This document shows, piece by piece, positions 10,147 through 18,318 of a stretch of 25,680 nucleotides of DNA. Every line of letters starts with the position of its first letter. The first letter of the stretch is position 1. The stretch is taken from contig JFHB01000313.1 of NCBI GenBank assembly GCA_000729835.1, positions 1 through 25,680 on the forward strand, written 5' to 3'. The position numbers and the translations under genes were made by a program. The stretch comes from Atkinsonella hypoxylon. Its lineage: Eukaryota; Ascomycota; Sordariomycetes; Hypocreales; Clavicipitaceae. The notes below the pieces were generated by a model that was not told the DNA's origin, made no database searches, and saw nothing but the letters and a program-made list of their open reading frames with translations.

Positions 10147-10314
10147 TGTAAGAGAAGTTATAAGAGCTTCTGTAAGGAGCATCTAGAAATAGTCTTCTAG
10201 TAAATAATTGTTAATTGTTCAATCTAACTACCTAAGTGTTGCTTCTAACTACTTATATATAATTGCGGTTACGTGCACTAGTGACCTGCGGGTCTGTAGG
10301 ATTATCCCGTAACA
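10147..10314 (-). repeat. Gypsy-1 5' LTR
   Basis: On the minus strand the LTR starts TGTTACGGGATAATCC at 10314 and probably ends CTTACA at 10147, giving 168 bp. TGTTACGGG is a common start of fungal Gypsy LTRs. The partner LTR is outside the window, so the end is inferred. No primer-binding site is recognisable beyond it. The outer part is clearly less RIP-mutated than the element interior. GTAAG at 10315-10319 could be one half of the target duplication. Confidence 0.65.
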
Positions 10315-10319
10315 GTAAG

Positions 10320-10508
10320 ATTCTATTTAATCTTTTTGCGTAAAATCTTATAGTATACTAGAAATTCTAGTAAAGACCTCTAAATTATTTAGTAGTAGTA
10401 ACAATAAAGAGCTTTATAAATTAGTTGTAGGCTGTAGTAGTACCTTAAACGTTATAATTAAAGACTTCTTTTATGCAAAAGGGAGTAGCTTATAATGTAT
10501 AAGAGCCT
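10320..10508 (+). pseudogene. Unidentified degraded frame, left fragment (cut by Gypsy-1 and Copia-B)
   Basis: These 189 bases lie between the Gypsy-1 LTR and Copia-B. The plus-strand frame that continues into the longer fragment at 18314 (codon start at 10321) has only TAA/TAG interruptions here and would encode a basic, helical-looking segment. ATG at 10495 is in frame but may be internal. I do not recognise the product. The piece is too short to prove it is coding; its in-frame join to 18314 after removing Copia-B is the reason to list it. Confidence 0.3.
10504..10508. repeat. Copia-B target-site duplication, left copy (AGCCT)
   Basis: AGCCT directly precedes the LTR at 10509 and recurs at 18314-18318 directly after the other LTR. 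Confidence 0.9.
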
Positions 10509-11202
10509 TATTGAAAATAATAGGGATTACAGGACTAGATATCTAAGAGGGTAGTGGTCTCTTAGATTTAGCACCTGTAATTGCTCCTAGCAATTATCAC
10601 GTAGTGGAAGCAGCAGCGGCTTAAATTAAGCTGTAGTGTATAGTATAGATCACGTAGAGGCAATAGATAACTGTAATAGTGGTATCTTTATATTAAGAGC
10701 GCTGTAACAAACTTAGTGAGAGTAGGATCTTGAATCTTTCTAGTCCCTTATAGACCTACTAACTATATTAGCGGGCTATAGTCGCTAGAAGGAGCTTGTA
10801 AGCTACTTTATAATTTCCGCAAAAAGATTTACTATATAAAAACAAAAAAATCGACTTACAGCTATACAAACGAGACGCTTATGTATATAATTTAACAAAT
10901 TCCACTAATAACAAGCAACCCTTATAAGCAACTCTACCTAACAATTATACTATTAGATAGCCCTAATTCTTAGCTTTTAAATAGTATACTTCTTGAATTT
11001 CTACTATTGCTAGTTGTAGAGAAAATCGCAGTTAAAGTTGACTATAGGTTAGGCAACTTTGCCTTAGTTAAATCTAGATGTTTGCATCTAGTAACAACGA
11101 TATCTCTACTAAAAATCAACATAACAAGACCTAATAAGGGTCATGTAATAGAGCAACTAGTAGGCATAAAAATAGGCTATACAGGGTAGCTTATTTTTAA
11201 CA
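10509..11202 (-). repeat. Copia-B 3' LTR (left copy)
   Basis: It aligns along its full length with 17622-18313. The differences are transitions scattered in both copies plus one 2-base indel near 10711-10716. The copies carry different mutated sites (for example GTAGTGG here against GTAGTAG at the right copy, and GGCTT here against GGCCT), so each LTR was hit independently after insertion. Confidence 0.95.
11050..11091. other. Two adjacent hairpins in Copia-B LTR
   Basis: TAGGCAACTTTGCCTTA (about 11050-11066) contains the inverted repeat AGGCAA/TTGCCT. CTAGATG and CATCTAG flank a TTTG loop at 11074-11091. Both are unchanged in the other LTR (second hairpin at 18185-18202), although they hold CpA and TpG sites. 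The role is unknown. An RNA structure or a transcription-factor site in the LTR is possible. Confidence 0.5.
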
Positions 11203-11210
11203 CTCCCTCT
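11203..11210 (-). other. Copia-B polypurine tract
   Basis: On the minus strand AGAGGGAG directly abuts the 3' LTR start TGTTAAAAA at 11202. It is the expected plus-strand primer site for cDNA synthesis. Confidence 0.85.
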
Positions 11211-11360
11211 AGAAATGTAAGAAGTAACTAGTTCTATAAGCAACTTAGCTCCTTTAAAGGATATCTAAGTTAGAATTAACCAACAAAATATAGTACTAAT
11301 AACAGGACTAAATAACATAACTAATTCCAGCAATTCCAGGGTAGTTATAGTTAAATATAA
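11211..11360 (-). other. Copia-B 3' untranslated segment
   Basis: About 150 bases lie between the pol stop at 11361-11363 and the polypurine tract. I see nothing in it beyond AT-rich sequence. Confidence 0.5.
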
Positions 11361-11470
11361 CTAGTTATTGTTGATTGTTTTTGTTGTTTTTCGATTTTTT
11401 AACTGTTTTTCGTTGCTTTTTGATTTTTTAAGTGTTTTTATTGCTTTTATAAGCTAGCTAGAAAGCTCTA
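11361..11470 (-). other. Basic Lys/Asn/Thr-rich tail after Copia-B RNase H
   Basis: The last 30 or so codons read KAIKTLKKSKSNEKQLKNRK then TTKTINNN and a TAG stop. On the plus strand this appears as repeated TTTTT runs (11368-11455) spaced by short G-containing words. Copia pols normally end soon after LTKPL, so this is an added tail of nuclear-localisation type. Function is inferred only from charge. Confidence 0.55.
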
Positions 11471-11479
11471 GTAACTTAA

Positions 11480-11960
11480 TGAATTGTTAATGCTTTTAGA
11501 TAGCAAAAGGCTTAGTTAGGCTATCTGCTAGCATCTAATTTGTATCAATATAACTAACCTTAGCTATACCTTTACAAATCTTTTCCCTAATGTAGTTAAA
11601 CTTTAAAAGGGTGTGCTTAGTCCTGCTATACAACGTAGAGTTGTAAGCAGTAACTATAGCGCCTTAATTATTACACCTAATAGGAATAGGAGGGGTTAAA
11701 GGCAGCTTTATCTCCTTAAAAAGGCTGTAGAGCTACTCTAATTCCCTAATAGCTTCTAATAATGCATTGGATTCTGCTTCTAAGGTGGAAAGGGCAATAG
11801 TACTAGCTTTCTTCAATTTCCAGCTAATAGGTCCACCAGCTAGCTTATATAGATAAGCATAGGTTAATTTAGAAGAGATTTTGTTACTAGCAAAATCGCT
11901 ATTGCAATAACCAAGGAGGGTCTTAAGTACTTCTTTAGAGCTAGAAGCTTTAGAAGAAGA
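11480..11960 (-). other. Copia-B RNase H
   Basis: GYCNSDFASNK (about 11914-11883) is the first catalytic Asp region of Copia RNase H (usually GY.DADWAGD). SWKLKKASTIALSTLEAES (about 11823-11767) matches SWKSKKQ..VALSSTEAE, with the Glu kept. SRTKHTLLKFNYIREK matches the KHI...YH.IRE segment. IDTNQMLADSLTKPF (about 11548-11504, Gln from TAA) is the family's closing motif, usually ML.AD.LTKPL. Confidence 0.9.
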
Positions 11961-12149
11961 CCCTAGTGGTATAGAATGCTTATAAATAATAGCAAAGCTT
12001 CTAGTACCACTTAAGTACCTTAGGAGGTGCTTAGAGGCGTTTAGGTACTCTATACAGGGCTTAGCTAGAAAGGTTAATAACCACTAAACGGAAAAGGCAA
12101 TATTAGCCCTAGTTAGCAACATTAGGTACATTATAGTGCCTATTATGCT

Positions 12150-13000
12150 CTAATAAAGCTTATAATCGGATTTTAAGAGAAGTTTTGTAACTAGTTGCTT
12201 TAGAATTCCTGGCTGTATAGAGATAGAAGCTAGCTTAGCATCTAGCATTTTAAATCTTTCTAGGGCTTTAAGGATATATTAAGATTAGTGGATTTTAATA
12301 GACCTTTTAGACCTATTATAGGTGATTTATACACCTAGAAAGAATTCTACTAGTCCTCTATCTTCTATTGGATAAGCTTTATGTAGTAGCTTCTTTAGCT
12401 TGTTAATATAGCTTAGATTTAGACCAATTAGAAGACAGTTATCTACGTAAGTAGCAATATATATAGATGTAGCTAGGTTATAAAAGACTGCTGGGTCTAA
12501 TATAAGAGGTTTAAATCTATGCTTTTAAAGTAATTCTGTTAGAATTTGCTGCTATTCTCTAGGACTTTGCTTTAGACTATAGAGGGATTTTTCTAGCTTA
12601 ATTACTTACTCTTTAGAGGGCTTATAATTACAGCTTTTTAGTAGCTTAGCTACTAATGGCGTTGCTTCTGCAAATTCAACGAATCTATCTAGGATTTCTA
12701 TATAAATAGCTTCTTTTAGCTTGCTATTTAAAAACGCTCCTATAAAATCGATTTACTTAACTTCCTAGTTATTAAAAGCTGCAAGAGCTAATAATATACG
12801 CTAGCTAGGAGGAATACTAGTTGCAGCAAAGGTCTCTAGATAGTCTTAACCTTCTATTTGCATAAATCCCTTAGCAACAAGGCGGGCCTTATATTTAATA
12901 GGATTATTTTCTTTATCCTTTTTAAGCCTATAAATAAGCCTATTCTTTAGAACTCTTCAGCCCTTAGGTACTTAGTCTTTCCCTATAAATTTAAAGGTTC
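12150..13000 (-). other. Copia-B reverse transcriptase
   Basis: The entry motif, PKG then TGA then RVLKNRLIYRLKKD, lies at about 12967-12915. The TGA stands at the Trp of the usual PKGWR. KARLVAKGFMQ (about 12889-12858) and QIDFIGAFLNSKLKEAIYIE (about 12753-12695) are textbook Copia RT; the Asp of the latter is one metal ligand and is kept. SLYSLKQSPRE matches the SLYGLKQ motif. The active site reads YVDN (12449-12438) where YVDD is expected, the second Asp changed by TpG to TpA. The enzyme would be inactive. Confidence 0.9.
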
Positions 13001-13185
13001 TAGCAGCTAATAGCTGCTTAAATTCGCTATAGGTAGCTTCTATCTAATGCTGCTTAGTAGAGCTTTTTAGGGCTTACTTCTACGTGTTAGGAAGTTCATC
13101 CTTATTACTATTAGAAGTAATAGCTGCTTTAGTTCTTGCCTTAAAGCATAGATCCTTAATTAAGGAAAATATATCTCTATCTAAA

Positions 13186-13290
13186 TCTATAGCATTAGCA
13201 TTAGCTTCAGCTTCTATAGTAGCTTCTATAGGTGTTTCTATAGGTATAGGGGCTTTAGGGGCCTCTATAGCTTCTATAGGGTTGCTTAGT
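13186..13290 (-). repeat. Low-complexity Ile/Pro/Glu/Ala repeat in the integrase-RT linker
   Basis: On the minus strand the codons repeat units like CCT-ATA-GAA-GCT, giving stretches such as IEAIEAPKAPIPIETPIEA. On the plus strand the same DNA reads as GCTTCTATAG repeats. It lies between integrase and RT, where Copia polyproteins have a variable linker. Confidence 0.7.
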
Positions 13291-13449
13291 AGAAGAGCTT
13301 AATCTACAGGTTCTAGTGGATAATTCAGCACATCTAGATAACTAGGATAAGGATACTTAGGAGTATAATTATCCACTAATTGCTGCTAGTTATCGATTTC
13401 TCCCTCTAAAGGATTATCCACTATAGAACTAATAGGAACCTTAGGGATG

Positions 13450-14370
13450 CCCTATAAAATAGAACCTATTCCTTCTATAATTTTAACGAAGCTAGTCTTT
13501 ATAACAGCTCGTTTAGAGGGGATATATATTAAATATACATTAGAACCTAGTGTAGCTAAAAGTCTACTAGGAATAGTTCTTTTAGCTAGCTTCTGCAACC
13601 TAGATTGTTGTTCTAAAGGAATTAGAACTTTGCAATAGGAGCCTATAGCTCTTATTTTAGTAAAATTAGGCTTATAGGTCTTAGAAGGCTCTAAATTAGC
13701 TAGATATAGCTGTTTAGAACTTAGTAGTTTAGTACTATTCGCAGTAGTATTAACTAAATCCACTATAGCAGGAAGGATGTAAGACTATAGATATAGAGGT
13801 AATTGTAACTACTGTAGAGTAGCACGTAAACGGTCTAGAAGTACCCTTATAGCTCTCTCTATTAGCCTATTCTGTTCGTAAATATAGAGGCAAGAGGTGC
13901 TAAAGCAAATACCCTTAGAAGATAGCTAAGCTTGCAACTTAGTATTAATTTCTATACTACTATTAAAATAAAGGTGTTTAGGGTAGCAGTTATACTAGTT
14001 TTTTAATTCCTTAAAGAAGCCTTTAATACAGCTATAGAGAGTAGAACTCTCTTTATTAGCTAGATTAAAAGACCACTTATACTGTAATTTTCTATTAATT
14101 AGAAAAAGAACTAGAGGCCTCTTATTGTGCAGTATAGGCTCTATTTTAACGGTATCTCCCTCTATAATATCTAAACATCTAAGGGGGTTAGGAATAGCAT
14201 ACTTACTAGGTCTTCTAACAGCTTTAGCCTAATTGCAAGCTAGGCAGTTAAAATCCTTTTCCTTAATTTTCGAAAAATCAGGGATTCCTTTAGTAATAGA
14301 AGCAGTCTTCTTTAGTAAAGGGAGTTCTATATGCCCTAATCTAATATGCTAAGTAGCAGCTAATTCTAGG
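13450..14370 (-). other. Copia-B integrase
   Basis: Zinc finger: HIRLGHIELP (about 14350-14321) supplies both His, and CLAC (14246-14235) supplies both Cys, so the finger is intact. The core starts with EGDTVKI, where the first catalytic Asp is kept (14156-14154). The second, in LYFNSSIEINTK, is Asn (13964-13962). The Glu in EQNRLIERAIR is kept (13859-13857). A 103-codon stretch, 13763-13452, is free of stops and encodes the conserved C-terminal part, with SNVYLIYIPSKRAVIKTSF matching the Copia pattern G-S-x-VYL...S-x-R-V..TSFVKF. One mutated Asp is enough to inactivate the enzyme. Confidence 0.85.
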
Positions 14371-14999
14371 AGCTTCTTATAGGAAGAAGAAGCAGTAATA
14401 GGAGAATTACTACTAGAATTATTATTAAAGCTAGCTTCCTGTTGCTCTCTATCTTACTAGATCTCTTAAGAACTACAGGCCTCGTTTAAGGGATCTAGAC
14501 GGCTATTTCCTCTAATATCTAGCAACTTAGGATTTAGACCTTCTAAATCCCTATTATTAGAAGGAATCTAACTAGGAGCCCGTTTAGGAACTAAGGCTAA
14601 TAGCTCTATAGCATTGTTATTAGTATTATCTTCTTTAAAATCAGATAATTCCTCGATTTAGCTATATTCCTCTAGATTAAAACTAGGCTGTTAAGGGATT
14701 TAAACCTCTATAGGATAACTAGCATTATAACCGCTATTATAACTATTACTAGCTAGAAATCCTATATAAGAGAGATTAGTGTGGTTTTTATATACTCTAG
14801 AGGTCTCTTGCCCCTTAAGCTGTAGAAAGAAACTATACTTTTTAGGATTTAGAAGCCTATAGCAGCTTCTATTAGCTAGAAATAGCTGATTTCTAAGGAG
14901 AGTGCCCCCTATTAAATAGTGCTTTAGACCACTAATTAGGTTGGTATCTAAACCTAGGCAATATAGAGCATCCTTTAGAGCTAAAGGCCTATATTTAGC

Positions 15000-15200
15000 T
15001 GGATTTATACTAACTAGTACCTAGAATACAGCAGTTCCCTGTCCTTTAGGATAAATAGGACCTCCTCTAGTAGCAATAGGCGCAGTTTTACCCTTTTTTA
15101 TAGGCTTAAAAGTCCTAAAAAATGCCTTATTGTTAACTATATAACAGGTAGAACCTATATTGTATAGTAAGGAGTTTTTAATTATTCCGTTAGAGTAATT
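15000..15200 (-). other. Copia-B aspartic protease active site
   Basis: LLYNIGSTCYIVNNKAFF reads from about 15170 down to 15117. NIGST at 15161-15147 is a DTGST active site with Asp to Asn and Thr to Ile, both C/G transitions. The Ser/Thr/Asn-rich stretch just before it (about 15306-15205) is a low-complexity linker between Gag and protease. Confidence 0.75.
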
Positions 15201-16673
15201 AAAAGAAGGGGTATTATTACTAGTAGTACTAGTATCACTAGTAGTAGATTCTGTATCTAAGTTGTAAGAATTATCACTACTAGAACTACTAGAATCATTA
15301 GATTCTATAGTATTCTAGTTGCTAATAGATAGGTTATAACAACCTATAGCAAAAGCAGCTTCTCTATCCTTATTCCTAGAATTTTTATTACTTCTTCTTC
15401 AGCCTTTCTACTTCTTTTTATTCTTAAAGGCTTTATCTTAATCTTTTTCTTTAGAGGCATTAGAATCGTTAGAATTAGAATTAGAGTTCTTCTTCTAATT
15501 ATAAGGATTCTTTCCTTAGTTAGCTTTATTATTATTAGAACTATTAGAATTAGAAGCTTTATAACTAAGAGCCTTAGATATAGAGGAGCTTTTATCTCTT
15601 TGTTCTTCTAATAAGTTAGCTATAAAGAACTATAAATTCAGCATTTTTACAGATAGACCTTATGCTCTAGCAGCTCTAATAGAATATTGCTGCCTTTTAG
15701 CCTAGCTAGGGAAGATCTTCTTTAAAGCATTAATATAATAATTTACCTAGTTAATAGGATTAATAGCTACACTATAGAGCTGTAATCTAGCTAGTAAATT
15801 ATTAAATTCAGCATTAAAGGCCTCTAAAGATCCCTTATAGTTCGAAAACGATAAGTTGTAATAACTAGTATATAGCGTACTACGTTGTATTTTAGCACTC
15901 TATAAATACTGCTTAACTAGAACGTTATAGGCATCTATAGGGGACTTATGCTAGCTTATAGCAGCTTAAGGTCTAGATTAGCAACTATCTCTTATAATTA
16001 TAAGGATAATAGCTTATTCTAAATCTACTAAAGTACTAGCTATACTAGGATTATTAATAAATTAAGGGAATCCTAGTGCTCTAAATTAAATAGTTAAAGC
16101 TTACTTCTACTGTTTAAAATTTTTAGGGCCTTTTAGCTTAGCAGCCTCTAGAATAGAGTAGACCTTCTTATTTAACTCTTTTATAGTGCCTTTATTAAAA
16201 GTAGGCAGAAAAGTAGCACTATTAAAGGAACTAGAAGGTTTAGGGACTTTAAAAGAGACTTTAGAAGTCTTAGAAGTAATAGGATCTACTTTAGGAGACC
16301 CTATAGAGAGATTACCTATAGATGTAATTATAGTATTTAATTTACTTAGTAAATCAGCTATATTACCTTTATTTTAGCTTTATTTTGCTTCACTATACCT
16401 AATAAATCTATTTAGGGTCTCTTATTACTTATCTATTTAAGCTTTTAGGTTAGCTTATACATTATAGACTTACACTACTCTTTTAGAAGCTAATCTAGCT
16501 TCTTTTAGAGCCTTCTTAGCTGTATAATCTTCTTCATTAGAAGAGGAATCTACTAGCTAAGGGGGGGACCTTACTAGACTAAGAAAGCTAGTAGCAGCTG
16601 TAGCTAGTGTACTAGAACCACTACCCCGTTTAGGGCTTATACTCTTTCCCTTGCCTATTCCTTTTAGTGCTAT
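15190..16673 (-). other. Copia-B Gag region, no zinc knuckle
   Basis: The N-terminus is Lys/Gly/Ser-rich. A helical body follows (about 16500-15650), with preserved pieces such as SSFNSATFLPTFNKGTIKE and SFSNYKGSLEAFNAEFNNLL that resemble the UBN2/Gag-polypeptide fold of Copia Gags. Towards the end come Asn/Ser repeats and a basic patch KAFKNKKK...RRSNKNSRNKDRE (about 15450-15350). No Cys-x2-Cys knuckle is visible at that place, and even allowing Tyr for Cys none appears. RNA binding may rest on the basic patch, as in Ty1 Gag. Confidence 0.65.
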
Positions 16674-17605
16674 TTTAAGGGTTTAAAAAGTAGCTAATTT
16701 AACGCTCTTTTATAGCTAATTATAGCTAAATTACAGTGGAAATAGTAGTAAATAACAGTAATAACTTCTACTAGATATTAATAGATTGCTCTATTATAGG
16801 CCTAGAAGTGCCCTATATCTTCAGAAATTATACTAAGATTTTTCTCTAATTTCTTTTGTAATAGGTATAACAGGCTCTAAGGCTGCGTTGTATTGCGATC
16901 TATATGCGCATACAATTTGTATAGCAGACCAGATTGACAAGCGGTCGCGAGGGGCATAAAACACAGTCCTAGCTATTTTTAGCTAAAAAATTTAGGAGAT
17001 TCTTCTCTAATTAGGTTTTAACAAATTAGTAGAGACCTAAGCACAGCTAATTTAGAGATATCCAGCTAATTCCTACTTTAAAATCCTAACTAGTAGGATT
17101 ACTATATAAATTAATTCTGCGACTAAAAACACAGGAATATCCGCAACAAGAGCTGTTAGGCGTGCACTACAAATTGTAGTATAGCTACTAACAAGGGTGC
17201 ATAGAGTGCACAATATAATAACAACAACGAGCAATGCAGTGCAGCGCTAAGCTTATTTCTTAATAGAAATAATTAATTAGGTAGTGCCTAATAAAACAAT
17301 TCGCAGTGCGAATGTAATGTGTGCAGATATATATATTTTAATGTTGTACAACAATAGAACCTAGCTATTAAGAATAGCTTTAAAAGTGTGTATGCATAGG
17401 GTGTATAGAGTGCAGGAGGCATAGGGTGGGCAGAATAAAAACACCAGTATAGTGGCTAGCGATATATGTACAGCAGGTATTAATAGCTTCCAGCAAGCTA
17501 CTAATAGCAGCAATAGCTGCTAGCGCAGGTCTTAATATAGCTTCTAGTGGGTAATACAGTACACAATAGTAGATTTTCAGCGGGCTACTAGCTTGCAGAT
17601 AGGTC
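16674..17605 (-). other. Copia-B 5' leader
   Basis: Over 900 bases separate the primer-binding site from the inferred gag start. About 16860-17605 is visibly less AT-rich than the coding part, with intact CpA, TpG and CpG sites (for example AGCGGTCGCGAGGGGC near 16940). I find no reading frame or hairpin I can name. The packaging signal of the element RNA would be expected here. Confidence 0.5.
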
Positions 17606-17621
17606 TTCTGGGCTTATAACC
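17606..17621 (-). other. Copia-B primer-binding site (half-tRNA-iMet type)
   Basis: The plus strand reads TTCTGGGCTTATAACC, directly against the 5' LTR at 17622. With one C to T change this is CTGGGCTCATAACC, the anticodon stem-loop of eukaryotic initiator tRNA-Met, CAT anticodon included. Drosophila copia primes with the 5' half of tRNA-iMet cut in the anticodon loop. The same mechanism explains this site. Confidence 0.8.
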
Positions 17622-18313
17622 TATTGAAAATAATAGGGATTACAGGACTAGATATCTAAGAGGGTAGTGGTCTCTTAGATTTAGCACCTGTAATTGCTCC
17701 TAGCAATTATCACGTAGTAGAAGCAGCAGCGGCCTAAATTAAGCTGTAGTATATAGTATAGATTACGTAGAGGCAATAGATAACTGTAATAGTGGTATCT
17801 TTATATTAAGAGCGCTGTAACGAACAGTAAGGGTAGAATCTCGAATCTTTCTAGTCCCTTATAGACCTACTAACTATATTGGCGGGCTATAGTTGCTAGA
17901 AGGGGCTTATAGGCTACTTTATAATTTCCGCAAAAAGATTTACTATATAAAAACAAAAAAATCGACTTATAGCTATACAAACGAGACGCTTATGTACATA
18001 ATTTAACAAATTCCACTAATAACAAGCAACCCTTATAAGCAACTCTACCTAACAATTATACTATTAGATAGCCCTAATTCTTAGCTTTCGAATGGTATAC
18101 TTCTTAAATTTCTACTATTGCTAGTTGTGGAGAAAATCGCAGTTAAAGTTAACTATAGGTTAGGCAACTTTGCCTTAGTTAAATCTAGATGTTTGCATCT
18201 AGTAACAACGATATCTCTACCAAAAATCAACGTAACAAGACCTAATGAGGGTCACGTGATAGAGCAACTAGTAGGCATAAAAATAGGCTATACAGGGTAG
18301 CTTATTTTTAACA
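17622..18313 (-). repeat. Copia-B 5' LTR (right copy)
   Basis: It is 692 bp and pairs with 10509-11202. On the minus strand it starts TGTTAAAAA at 18313 and ends in TTTTCAATA at 17622. It would hold the element promoter. I could not choose a TATA box on the minus strand with confidence. CACGTG at 18254-18259 is an E-box-like palindrome that reads CATGTA in the other LTR. Confidence 0.95.
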
Positions 18314-18318
18314 AGCCT
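18314..18318. repeat. Copia-B target-site duplication, right copy (AGCCT)
   Basis: It is identical to 10504-10508 and directly follows the LTR end ACA at 18311-18313. Confidence 0.9.

Larger units (their letters stand above)
1..10314 (-). mobile_element. Gypsy-1: RIP-mutated LTR retrotransposon, 5' part, split by Copia-A
   Basis: This minus-strand element begins with an LTR at 10314 and runs left through gag, protease and the start of RT to the window edge. It is interrupted at 1643-7953 by Copia-A. Removing Copia-A plus one copy of its target duplication keeps the reading frame: minus-strand codons at 8227 and at 1641 fall in register across the join. The order protease then RT, with no integrase between them, is the Ty3/Gypsy order. 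The 3' half, including RNase H, integrase and 3' LTR, is outside the window, so no target duplication can be confirmed. The bases next to the LTR, 10315-10319, read GTAAG. Base composition is far more AT-rich than in Copia-B, consistent with an older, heavily RIP-mutated copy. Confidence 0.8.
11361..16673 (-). pseudogene. Copia-B gag-pol polyprotein, single 1771-codon frame inactivated by RIP
   Basis: Reading the minus strand codon by codon from 16673 to the stop at 11363-11361 gives Gag, protease, integrase, RT and RNase H in one frame with no indel. The span is exactly 1771 codons. I counted about 65 internal stops. All but two are TAA or TAG, and the two TGA both sit in GGC-TGA-AGA. The start is inferred: ATA at 16673-16671 followed by GCA is a former ATG hit at TpG, with a Lys/Gly/Ser-rich N-terminus after it. 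An earlier start cannot be excluded. Gag and Pol in one frame is the copia-type arrangement without frameshifting. The gene would supply particle protein and all replication enzymes. Codons keep more CAG, CAA and TGG than Copia-A, so RIP was lighter. Confidence 0.9.
10509..18313 (-). mobile_element. Copia-B: complete RIP-mutated Ty1/Copia LTR retrotransposon
   Basis: Direct LTRs of 694 bp (10509-11202) and 692 bp (17622-18313) flank a single minus-strand gag-pol frame. AGCCT duplications lie outside. The LTR outer ends read TATTGAAAA and TTTTTAACA on the plus strand. With the first taken as TGTTGAAAA before RIP they form the usual terminal inverted repeat. A primer-binding site abuts the 5' LTR and a polypurine tract abuts the 3' LTR. 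The element is the least AT-rich of the four and so probably the youngest. It is dead: about 65 in-frame stops and altered protease, integrase and RT active sites. Confidence 0.97.

Noticed and set aside
11007..11189. 60-codon open frame on the plus strand, repeated at 18118-18300
   Set aside because: It lies inside the Copia-B LTR, on the strand opposite to the element's genes. It recurs only because the LTR is duplicated, and there is no homology I recognise.
13084..13302. 72-codon Ser/Ala/Leu/Ile-rich open frame on the plus strand
   Set aside because: It is antisense to the low-complexity linker of Copia-B gag-pol. Its composition follows from the repeated codons on the other strand.
13447..13638. 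63-codon plus-strand open frame
   Set aside because: It is antisense to the well-supported integrase C-terminal part of Copia-B (13763-13452).
16186..16377. 63-codon plus-strand open frame
   Set aside because: It is antisense to the Copia-B Gag frame, which has motif and frame support.
17595..17621. Possible tRNA-Met gene
   Set aside because: Only the anticodon-arm part is present and it abuts the LTR. It is the primer-binding site of Copia-B.
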